Shown here one piece after another: positions 34,093-43,739 of a DNA stretch of 64,000 bases. Source of the stretch: Mytilus edulis (taxonomy: Eukaryota; Mollusca; Bivalvia; Mytilida; Mytilidae); NCBI RefSeq assembly GCF_963676685.1, contig NC_092354.1, positions 31,342,193-31,406,192 of the forward strand, read 5' to 3'. Position numbers and translations under genes: made by a program. The notes beneath the pieces are model-generated. The model did not search any database and was not told the DNA's origin. It saw only the letters and a list, made by a program, of their open reading frames with translations. The stretch's first letter is position 1; every line of letters begins with the position of its first letter.

Positions 34093-35845
34093 TCATTTAG
34101 GAAAAAGTGTTTTTCCTCGTTTCACTCTGCATGAAAAGAATTCAGGTATAATTGAATTCAAATAAAAAGAATTATGTTTGAAAAGCATATCTTTCCATAA
34201 AGCTTCATCAAATGATATTCTTTCAACGGAAATTCCCTTTGTTGTCCATACAACAAAGTCTACCCATGGTACTTCATACAATGCCATTTGTCCTTGAACT
34301 TGGAACATATATTTATGATTTCCTTTTAATTTCAACTTCCCATTCTCTAATTCACAGCAGAATTTTACATCAACTGCACATTGCTGAGGCTGTCTCTTTC
34401 TCCAAGGTGTTTCATCCTTGTCTGAACCATAAGGACACTTAATTTCAACTATGCCACAACCACAAACTTGACAAGATACAAAAGAATCAATACTGGCTCC
34501 AAGATATGGATAATTAGGATTCACAAGTAGACCTTTATTTTCCACTGTAACATTTTGACAAGTTTTCAGGTGATTAATTTGATATTCTTTAACTGCTACC
34601 CTCTCTTTTAAACGACCCCATTCCAAACTCTTAACTTTCAAATTTTGCTGTGACACATCATAATTTAGAATACGGCGAATTAAACAGTCTGGTTTGTCAG
34701 TTATCCTTTTGCAAACATCTCCAAATACAGAGGCAGTTAATAATTTTGATCTGGCTTTCATCCAGTTAATATTGATGTGTTGACCTCTTGTTGACAATTC
34801 TAACTGTTTTGATGTATCCATGGTGATAACCATATCATTTAAAAATGTTGAGAAAACATTTTTACAAGTTTCAGACTTTAAGTCAACTGTATCACGGTAC
34901 ACAAATTGAGGATTGTATGTATCTAAAAATTTATCAATTGAGCATTCTGTCCTTAAGGTTTTATATAAAACACATGTGGGATAAATATCCTTAAGTCCAT
35001 CTAATATTTCACTTAAGAACTCGGTTTCATCATTGTCACAAGAACTTGGTTTGTATGCTCCTGGATATGGTTTTACTTTATCAGTTTTATCTTTATCGGT
35101 TTTTGCAAATGTTATATCTTTGACTCTTTTTGGACTTGGTTTTCTTGCTATAGGTCTGGGACGATCCCACTGACAAGCATCACTGGTACATGAATTTTTT
35201 GTTTTCTCTAATGTATATAAAAGAGCACCAACATGTGCACAAAAACCAGCATCACCTGCCTTGCAATTGCAATGTCCAGATAAAATATACCCTGTCTTTT
35301 TTGAAAGACACATGTAATGAGTAAAAGGTAGACATTTGGCCGGAATTTCCAACCTGATCCTTTAGTCTCATTGATGGCAGACAATTGGCCTTAAAATAAC
35401 AATGATCACTGTCGACATCTATTTTATTATAAAATATATCATAAATGAAATTTTCATTGCAAAATCTTTTTGCTTTAATCATGTGTTTATCAAAACTTAT
35501 TCTAGTCCCAGTTGTAGGATTCTTTTGATAGTGAAAGTAGTTATCTACATCCTTTACTTGTAGAGGTGGAATATCACATGTGTCTATTTTTTTCCAATCA
35601 TCTTTGAGTAATTCAAAATCCTGAATATTACATGTGACTGCATCTATCCCATCATCTTCACCAGATTCTTGACCAGATGTCAATGCTCTATATACCCTGT
35701 TTACAAGAGTCTCCTTGGTTCCACTAATTTTCAAATTTTTTGCTCGAAGCCATTCTCTCAGATCAGTTACCTTCCAATTTTTAAGTTCTTGCACAGACAG
35801 GAAGCACTCTGCATCTTCTGAATCTGTATCACTTGCATTTGACAT
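34093..35845 (-). pseudogene. SAP-SWIM-YqaJ nuclease of the ISL2EU-type element, one frameshift
   Basis: Start: ATG at 35845 (minus), directly after a ccctttcag acceptor. The first frame (to about 35360) has an acidic start and a SAP DNA-binding motif, VTDLREWLRAKNLKISGTKE, then NCLPSMRLKDQ. The second frame (about 35350-34093) continues with KCLPFTHYMCLSKKTGYILS and a SWIM finger GHCNCKAG..FCAH (C-x-C, C-x-H). The YqaJ/lambda-exonuclease domain follows: WMKARSKLLTAS, SLEWGRLKERVA, YLGASIDSF (Asp), GIVEIKCPYG (E-x-K) and YMFQVQGQMALYE. The role is probably processing of DNA ends or intermediates during transposition; the YqaJ partner is typical of ISL2EU elements. The two frames overlap near 35350-35375 with no room for an intron, so a one-base indel or sequence error breaks the gene. 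All catalytic-type residues remain in the second frame. Confidence 0.82.
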
Positions 35846-36039
35846 CTGAAAGGGATGAAGCAAATAGTAACCAGGAACATATCATGTAGAGTGGGTCTCA
35901 TTGAGATTTCAACATAACCCGGTATCAAATAAATGTTATTAAGCAAGACAAGAGTGCACACGCTGAAATGTCTCGCCTTCTATACTAATCATTGATATTA
36001 TGTTGATAGTCCTAAGTATAAAGCTTTATTACAACTGTC

Positions 36040-37655
36040 TCATAAACTTAACATTAACCAAGATTACTAAACAAAGACCAATGAACCATGAAAATGAGGT
36101 CAAGGTCAGATTAACCATGCCAGGCAGACATGTCCAGCTAACAATGCTTCTATACAACATATATAGTTGACCTATTACTTATAGTTTAAGAAAAATAGAC
36201 CAAAACACAAAAACTTACACTGTCCAATGAACCGTGCAATTGAGGTCATGGTCAAATAAAACCTGCGGGACTGACATATAGATCATAATATATTTCCATA
36301 CACCAAATATAGTTGACCTTTGGCATATAATATTAGATAAAAAGATGCCCGCTAGACATGTACACCTTACAATCATTCCATACAACAAATATAGTAGACC
36401 TATTGCTTATAGTATCTGAGATATGGACTTGACCACCAAAACTTAACCTTGTTCACTGATCCATGAAATGAGGTCGAGGTCAAGTGAAAACTGTCTGACG
36501 GGCATGAGGACCTTGTAAGGTACGCACATACCAAATATAGTTATCCTATTACTTATAATAAGAGAGAATTCAACGTTACAAAAATTCTGAACTTTTTTTT
36601 CAAGTGGTCAATGAACCATGAAATTGGGGTCAAGGACATTGGACATGTGACTGACGGAAACTTCGTAACATGAGGCATCTATATACAAAATATGAAGCAT
36701 CCAGGTCTTCCACCTTCTAAAATATATAGCTTTTAAGAAGTGAGCTAACACCGCCGCCGCCGCCGTAGCCGCCGCCGGATCACTATCCCTATGTCGAGCT
36801 TTCTGCAACAAAAGTTGCAGGCTCGACAAAAACTTAACTTTGACCACTGAACCTTGAAAATGAGGTCAAGGTCATATGACATCTGCTCGCTAGACATGTA
36901 AACCTTACAATTATTCCATACAACAAATATAGTAGACCTATTGCATAAAGTATGAAAAAAAACAGACCAAAACACAAAAATTTAAATATAACCACTGAAC
37001 CATGAAAATGAGGTCAAGGTCACATGACATCTGCCCGCTAGACATGTACACCTTACAATCATTCCATACAACAAATATAGTAGACCTATTGCATATAGTA
37101 TGAAAAAAACAGACCAAAACACAAAAATTTAACTATAACCACTAAACCATGAAAATGAGGTCAAGGTCAGATGACACCTGCCAGCTGGACATGTACACCT
37201 TACAGTCCTTCCATACACCGAATATACTAGCCCTATTGCTTATAGTATCTGAGATATGGACTTGACCACCAAAACTTAACCTTGTTCACTGATCCATGAA
37301 ATGAGGTCGAGGTCAAGTGAAAACTGTCTGACAGACATGAGGACCTTGCAAGGTAGGCACATATCAAATATGGTTATCCTATTACTTATAATAAGAGAGA
37401 ATTTAACAATACAAAAAATCTGAACTTTTTTTTCAAGTGGTCACTGAACCATGAAAATGAGGTCAAGGACATTGGACATGTGACTGACAGAAACTTCGTA
37501 ACATGAGGCATCTATATACAAAGTATGAAGCATCCAGGTCTTCCACCTTCTAAAATATAAACCTTTTAAGAAGTTAGCTAACGCCGCCGCCGCCGGATCT
37601 CTATCCCTATGTCAAGCTTTTTGCAACAAAAGTTGCAGGCTCGACAAAAATGGGA
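36040..37655 (+). repeat. Family F repeat, two tandem copies each ending in a hairpin
   Basis: Units of about 150-170 bases with 'aaccatgaaaatgaggtcaagg', 'gacatgtacaccttacaat' and 'caacaaatatagtagacct' repeat through both copies. Each copy ends with a (GCC)n tract and the hairpin gtcgagc..tgcaacaaaagttgca..gctcgac, at 36793-36827 and 37611-37645 (first stem strand gtcaagc in the second). It lies inside the ISL2EU-type element, just upstream of its YqaJ gene. Confidence 0.8.
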
Positions 37656-38999
37656 TATGAAGTTCAGATAGTAAACAAAGCATTATCAGTGGAATAAAAC
37701 ATTTTTTTCCCTTGGCCTCGGGAGATATGAAGATGTGTTCACCCTTAAAAAATAATATTTCCCTCCGGCAGAGCCCTCATGAAATATTAAATTATATTCT
37801 TGGGTCAACATATCTTCACATCTGCCTCAGGCACAGGAAATAAATGTACAGTATCACCCTTATTGAAAGTCAATTTTTGTGTAATGTTATAGGTTCAAGA
37901 TTTCTGTGTTTAAAAATAACTGTAGTCTCTATATACATGTAAATACAATATGAGTTATTAGGTATGGGAACTTTTATGTAAGGGGGCCCTGCTCAATTCA
38001 TGCTTCAGTGATTCCCTTTATAGTCAACCATTTTTTTTCACACAAAAAGGGTGGGGGGGCTTGGATCTGCCTATGTTTAATATTTGACATCTGTGGTTGA
38101 AGCAAACAAATCTTGTTTGTTTTTATAGAAGTGTAGCTAGTGGGATGATCATTTCCTAATCACAATGCATGGCTAACAATAGTTGAAAACTGAGCATATG
38201 CCAGTGGCAGATCAAGAAATTTTCATAGGGGTGGGGGTGTTTCAACAGCCAAGAGGAAAATGAATTAAAATTTTATACAGATTAGACCTTTGCTTTTCCC
38301 TCTTGAACAGTTTCACACTTATAAATTTTGGGGCCCTTTAATCCTTTAATTTATAGCTTGCTGTTAGGTCTGAGTGATAGCTCCATGTTGAAGGCCATAT
38401 ATATCTTGACTGACTTATAACAGTATACTGGTTTGCTTTTATAAAGTGTTACTTGGATCCGAGACATAAATTATAATACAATACTATAATATGTCTCTGC
38501 TTGGATGGATAGTTGTCTCATTGGCACTTATACCACATCTTCCTACATTTATACAAATTATGTATCCTCGAATTCAACAGTACATGTACGTCTACATCAC
38601 ATATTTGTACTATTGCCGAATCAAAATAATGTTTTCTTATCTTATCATGCTTATCACATATATTTTTCCACTCCAATATCTTGTTTGCTTTGATTTGTAT
38701 GTCTTTAACAGTTGTGACTATAAATCACACTCGGTTAGATTCTATTTCATTGACATTGTTACCAAGAACAACAACAAGAAACGAACGGCAAACCGCAAGA
38801 TTTGTGCATATTTTTGACGTCTTTTTTACCAAAATCTGTTTAGTCACCTTTTCATTTAACATTTTCTAGAGTAACAACGAGTAATGGTACACCAAGAAAT
38901 ATATTTTTCATACTTACTATCTTAAGAAATCAATCAGGACACTAGAAGTTCTCCATTTGACATTTATCGCTTTATCGTGCATTGTCATTGTTTACCTCA
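37656..38999. other. Non-coding right part of the transposon
   Basis: No supported gene. 38345-38545 is an inverted E-family fragment ('gttaggtctgagtgatagctcc', 'atagttgtctcattggcac'). Confidence 0.45.
38345..38545 (-). repeat. E-family SINE-like copy, inverted
   Basis: Complement of the E consensus, with 'gctccatgttgaaggcc', 'gtgttacttggat' and 'tagttgtctcattggcac'. It has an internal insertion or duplication relative to the 30625 copy. Confidence 0.6.
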
Positions 39000-39088
39000 A
39001 ACTCCCCGGAAGTTGAATTCGGATGAAAACTAATGGCCGTAACAAGGTCGGAAAAACACCCGGAAAAACTATTGCGGAACCGGACTAT
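39000..39088 (-). repeat. Right terminal inverted repeat of the ISL2EU-type element
   Basis: Blocks 39070-39088 and 39000-39013 pair with the left end at 18/19 and 14/14 bases. Confidence 0.8.
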
Positions 39089-39105
39089 TGCAATACGACA
39101 ACAAG

Positions 39106-39189
39106 TTTAGCACCAACTTGGGGGACTTCAAGTTGCTAAAGAAATTTAGAGTACATGACGAAAAGATCTCATTGCCTTCTCATGCCCTG
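39106..39189 (+). CDS. Exon of the OB-fold / RPA-like gene, immediately after the transposon
   Basis: 28 codons in phase 0 from acceptor-like caacaag (39105) to CTG/GTTAGT, encoding FSTNLGDFKLLKKFRVHDEK and ISLPSHAL. A second, stronger-looking acceptor (gtttag at 39110) would change the phase. The open frame continues upstream almost to the transposon end (LQYDNKFST), so this and the exon at 26186 may once have been one exon. Confidence 0.5.
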
Positions 39190-39199
39190 GTTAGTATAT

Positions 39200-39660
39200 G
39201 AATAAAATATTAAAATAACGACATTTCTTTACCTTCATGAAGAAATTAAATGAAATAAAGCATAAAAATCATTCTCCTGGATAAAAATAACTTATATTAG
39301 TGTCAAATGTGTGCATATACAATTAAATAAAAGAACATGTATCTTAAAATAAAACTTATTTACATAATATAAGAATAAATCTAAGCTTTCATTATTTTTT
39401 TTATGAAACAAACAATTGAGCTTGTCCAAAACAGTAGATTTTTTTAGGTTAGAATAACAGGCGTTCCTTTACCTTCATCAAGAAATAAAATAAAACATAA
39501 AATGTCGCTTAAACATTAAAGGAGGAAATCCTTTTCCTGCATTGAAATAAGTGGCAAATGTGTATTTATACAATTCGGAAAAAAACCCATAAAAGATGAT
39601 AACAATGCTTTCCTGCACATATATGTTAAAATAAATACTTGCGTAAAAGAAAAAATATTT
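39200..39660 (+). repeat. Diverged tandem duplication in an intron, period about 245 bases
   Basis: 'tttctttaccttcatgaagaaat' and 'gtcaaatgtgtgcatatacaatt' (39210-39330) recur as 'ttcctttaccttcatcaagaaat' and 'ggcaaatgtgtatttatacaatt' (39460-39575). Confidence 0.6.
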
Positions 39661-39696
39661 ACATTACATCTTATGGAAGGCATTGTTTTTATTTAG

Positions 39697-39837
39697 AGCT
39701 TCGATTCAGCACCATTTCCTCTAAACAGCTTTGAGGAAGCTATAGGTCACTTCAAAAGTCCCCCTGTGGTAGCCATCAACACTATTACCAATCTGCCAGA
39801 CCATCAGAGGATATCTATTAGAGGTGAAATAGCCAGA
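39697..39837 (+). CDS. Exon of the OB-fold / RPA-like gene
   Basis: 47 codons, phase 0 on both sides, between gtttttatttag and AGA/GTAAGT. It encodes SFDSAPFPLNSFEEAIGHFK, SPPVVAINTITNLPDHQR and ISIRGEIAR. The last part (ISIRGEIAR) is a typical OB-fold strand 1 entry, as in 'vdviGvV..V' of RPA DNA-binding domains. It continues in phase to the exon at 42208. Confidence 0.6.
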
Positions 39838-40740
39838 GTAAGTTTGTTTTCAAATTAATTTTACATTTAGCAAACATTAGTATGTGGAGAATACATCATT
39901 ATATTTTAACATATATCAGTTGCATATCATTTTGATAACAAGTTTCTTCAAATGTTAATGTATAAGCATGAAATAAATGTGTTTTAGAGGTTCACATTTC
40001 ATCTGCAAGTGTGGCATCTTCAAAAACAAGTATTTACATTAAATAAAGCAGTCAAGTACACATTTTGCAATTAATGCAAGTGATCAGAAGTTACATTAAG
40101 GGACAACATCAAAAGATAAGATCCATGTAGGATAAAATAGTTTAAAGTATAGATTAATTGAAATTTCAGCAAGTTTTGTTTATCCAAAATCTATTTTTAC
40201 ATAAGAGGGGGTTTTCATGCCCTTCATACGAACTCTGTGATTAAGGTGTTTTTTAATCTCAGTTTATGAATGGATTCTTTTCGGATCCAGGAAATTCTTT
40301 TCTCGAATTTTGTGATTTAAATGTCTTTAAATTTGGGACCTCAGGATTAGCATCCCTTTACCATATATCTATATTGGTCAAATTAATTTGAGAAAAGTGG
40401 GGTGGGATCTGTGAAAAAAACCTGATTTAACTTTTTGATATCCTACATTGAACTTTTTATGTTGTCCCTAATGGTAACACACATTTTGATTGTATCTAAT
40501 TATTAGAATAGAAATAAATCCTGAAAGCTTTATATTTGCTATAAATACACACATGGCTTGGCTTGAGTTGGTTTTTTTTATGCTTATGATGTATTTAAAC
40601 ATGATGGACATGTGAAAATTAAGAACAAACCTCAGCTTCTATGTGGTTTTTTAAATAAACAATAGAAGTGGTGCCAAACTGCAGATTTTGTTGGAACTAC
40701 ACCTTTATTGGTTGCAATTGAACAACCTTTACACCTTTTT
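39838..40740. other. Intronic, no gene seen
   Basis: AT-rich intron sequence with no recognised repeat before the B copy. Confidence 0.45.
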
Positions 40741-42108
40741 TAGCTCACCTGGCCCGAAGGGCCAAGTGAGCTTATGCCATCACTTGGCGTCCGTCGTCTG
40801 TCGTCGTCTATTTCAAGAATCTTCTCCTCTGAAACTACTGGGCCAAATACTTGCACACTTTAACTGAATGTTCCTTAGGGTATGTAGTTTATAAATTGTA
40901 TCCGAAGTTTTGATCTATCAACAAACATGGTCGCCATTGCTAAAAATAGAACATAGGGGTCAAATCTAGTTTTTGGCTTATAACTCAAAAACCGAAGCAT
41001 TTAGAGCAAATCTGACATGAGGTAAAATTGTTAATCAGGTCAAGATCTATCTGCCCTGAAATTTTCAGATGAATCAGACATCCTGTTGTTGGGTTGCTGC
41101 CCCTGAATTGATAATTTTAAGGAAATTTTGCTGTTTTTGGTAATTATCTTGAATATTATTATAGATAGAGATAAACTGTAAACAGCAATAATGTTCAGCA
41201 AAATAAGATTTACAAATAAGTCAACATGACCGAAATGGTCAGTTGACCCCTTTAGGAGTTATTGCCCTTTATAGTCAATTTTTAACCATTTTTCGTAAAT
41301 CGTAGTAATCTTTTACAAAAATCTTCTCCTCTGAAACTATTGGGCCAAATACTTCCAAACTTTAACTGAATGTTCCTTAGGGTATCTTGTTTTTAAATTG
41401 TATCCAAAGTTTTGATCTATCAACAAACATGGTCGCCATTGCTAAAAATATAACATAGGGGTCAAATGCAGTTTTTGGCTTCTAACTCAAAAACCAAAGC
41501 ATTTAGAGCAAATCTGACATCGGGAAATATTGTTTATCAGGTCTAGATCTATCTGCCCTGAAATTTTCAGATGAATCAGTCATCCTGTTGTTGGGTTGCT
41601 GCCCCTGAATTGTTAATTTTTAGGAAATTTTGCTGTTTTTGGTTATTATCTTGAATATTATTATAGATAGAGATAAACTGTAAACAGCAATAATGTTAAG
41701 CAAAGTAAGATCTACAAATAAGTTTATTTGACCAAAATTGTCAATTGACCCCTTAAGGAGTAATTGCCCTTTAAAGACTTTTTTCACAATTTGTTCATCA
41801 TGTTGACTTACTTTTAAAAATCTTCTCCTTTGAAACTGCTGTATCAATTTCAGCCAAACTTAGGCTAAAGGAGTTTCAGAGTATCTAGTATAAATTTTAT
41901 ATTTTATTTCCTTGTATGTCAAGAAACATAGCTCCTATGGCTAAAATAGAACATAGGAGAAAATGATTTTTTTTTTTTGCTTTTGAAGAAAATAGGACGA
42001 CCCAAAAAACATTTAAATAAATTGAAAAGCCAAAATAATCATTGATGAGAGATTTAACCAAAAGAATTAAGGTGAGCGATTCAGGCTCTTGAGAGCCTCT
42101 TGTTTATA
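40741..42108 (-). repeat. Family B repeat, inverted copy
   Basis: Begins with the near-perfect hairpin agctcacctggcccgaag..(40743-40773), then a tcgtcgtc tract, the two B halves, and ends aggctcttgagagcct. It lies in the intron between the exons at 39697 and 42208. Confidence 0.8.
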
Positions 42109-42207
42109 TTTGAAATCTCTTTTAGATTATTAATTGTATAAATCATACAAGATAAACACATATAAAACTTACATTGTTTATTTATTGTAAAATATATTCC
42201 ATTAGAG

Positions 42208-42423
42208 CTGGAACCTTCAGAGGGTGCAGAAAACCCCAACAGGGGGTTGCGGCTGACCAATACAATTATGAGGCCTCCCTCCATCAAAGTAAAGTTGGGG
42301 AGGAAGAAGGCCTCCATGACCAATGGTTTCTCTGTTGGGGACAAGATTTTGGTCAAGAATTTGAAGGTCATGGAGTTTAGAGGGTCAATCTTCCTAAACT
42401 CCATGTCGGATACAAAGATTATG
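42208..42423 (+). CDS. Exon of the OB-fold / RPA-like gene: core OB-fold
   Basis: 72 codons, phase 0, from attagag to ATG/GTGAGC. It encodes LEPSEGAENPNRGLRLTNTI, MRPPSIKVKLGRKKASMTNG, FSVGDKILVKNLKVMEFRG and SIFLNSMSDTKIM. 'GDKILVKNLKV..FRGS-LNS' is the canonical strand 4-5 region of RPA-type OB-folds ('G.vv.vk..rv.ef.g..sls...'). Together with ISIRGEIAR it gives a full ssDNA-binding OB-fold. The base composition is more GC-rich than its surroundings, as expected of coding sequence. The exact family is not identified. Confidence 0.65.
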
Positions 42424-42886
42424 GTGAGCTGGATTATTTTCAAGATCTTCATTCCTATGAAATATAAAAACGACTTAAAAAGTTTTATCTTCTAAAATAA
42501 CCATAACTTTCACTTTATTACCAATTAAATATAATTAAAAAACAAATAAATATTAACTGATGTTTCAAATGATAAATATGTCAAATATACTACTTGTATT
42601 GTACCACATGTTTAAAAATCCAATCTATTAATATATATACTAAAACACATTAATTTTCAGTAACAGTTAGAATTATTATACACAATATATACTGGATCTC
42701 TATTTTTAATTTTAAAGTAACTATTAAAAAAAAAAAAAAAAAAAAAACCTCGAAGATCAAGACAGAGAAAATAGTTTCCATTCATCTTGCAATTTTACAA
42801 TTGTATAAAAGTTTATCCGCTGATACTTATATAAACCACATAACATTGTTTTTTGTTAATCCAATTTAAATTCAATTAGATTGCAG
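42424..42886. other. Intron with poly-A tract
   Basis: AT-rich; A-run of about 23 bases at 42726-42748. Confidence 0.5.
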
Positions 42887-42945
42887 AATGACACAGAGTT
42901 TGAAGAAACAATAGAGGGACTTATAATTGGTGCATCCTTCATTAG
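42887..42945 (+). CDS. Exon of the OB-fold / RPA-like gene
   Basis: 59 bases from gattgcag to ATTAG/GTAATT, entering in phase 0 and leaving two bases. It encodes NDTEFEETIEGLIIGASFI. This fits the strand after an OB-fold ('G.I.gAs.I'). No following exon was identified, so the gene end is unknown. Confidence 0.5.
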
Positions 42946-43739
42946 GTAATTAATACATTAAACCAAACCCTTTCATGTCTTTTAAGACTGAAACAGAAAA
43001 TAAGAAAAGGTGAAATGAACTTGGAAGCAAATAGTTTGCAATGTACTGGACATCTAAATGAAGCTATGATAATTGCATGTAATCTATCATTTACCTTAAA
43101 TATAATGGAGGTCTCCTTTATGTATCTTTTATATAAAAAATAATGTAGATTATTGACATATCCATGAAATAATCTCTCGAAGAGACATTAACCAACAATC
43201 TCCTAAAAATGTATAAATGCCTTACCGACAAGAGCTAACGTACAAAAAAAAACAACATGCAAGAAGTCTTACTTTTTTCAGTGAATGACTGTCTATATAT
43301 AGAGAGGACGTGGGGTGTTTAGCGAAACCCAAGATTTGATGAGAAACATCTTCCCAACCTTTTTGTTTGAACAATCAGATGTACCGTTAACAACGGGGAT
43401 CTGACCTACATTGTGGAGCCAAATTGGTTTGCTCGTAAGTCTTACATATTAAGGTTGTACTATCCACATTTTAGTTCCTTGGAATTTTTAAAAAAGGAAG
43501 GTCTCAGATTCATATAAGAAATAAATCTGAAGTTGACAAAGTTTTGTTAGTTTTCAAAAGACACAAGTCAACATAGTGTCTGATAACACAGATAATGAGA
43601 CCCTAGTGTGGTGTCGGCAGTGTCAACATTGACCTTCAATGGGTTACTTTTATACACTGTTACTTGGATAGAGTTGTTTATTGGCACTAAAACCACATCT
43701 TCCGATATCTTTTGAACATTAATGAAATAATCCTACACC
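42946..43739. other. Non-coding, E-family fragment at the end
   Basis: No exon seen. 43605-43710 resembles the inverted E repeat ('gtgtcggcagtgtcaacattga', 'gttacttggatagagttg', 'accacatcttcc'). Confidence 0.45.

Larger units (their letters stand above)
26297..39086. mobile_element. ISL2EU-type DNA transposon, about 12.8 kb, with terminal inverted repeats
   Basis: Left end aatagttcggttccgcaat (26294-26312) and right end, reversed, aatagtccggttccgcaat (39070-39088) match at 18 of 19. A second inverted pair, acttccggggagtt at 26366-26379 and aactccccggaagt at 39000-39013, sits at the same distance (about 86-87 bases) from each end, so both ends share one layout. The outermost dinucleotide is AT or TA on both sides, compatible with a 2-base target duplication. 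Inside are a THAP-DDE transposase (+) and a SAP-SWIM-YqaJ nuclease (-), the gene pair of ISL2EU elements. Much of the remaining length is later insertions (E, C, A fragment, D, F). Confidence 0.8.

Noticed and set aside
38491-38869. Hydrophobic 108- and 62-residue frames resembling membrane proteins
   Set aside because: They start inside an inverted E repeat, overlap in all frames and are AT-rich; the Leu/Ile/Tyr content is a composition effect.
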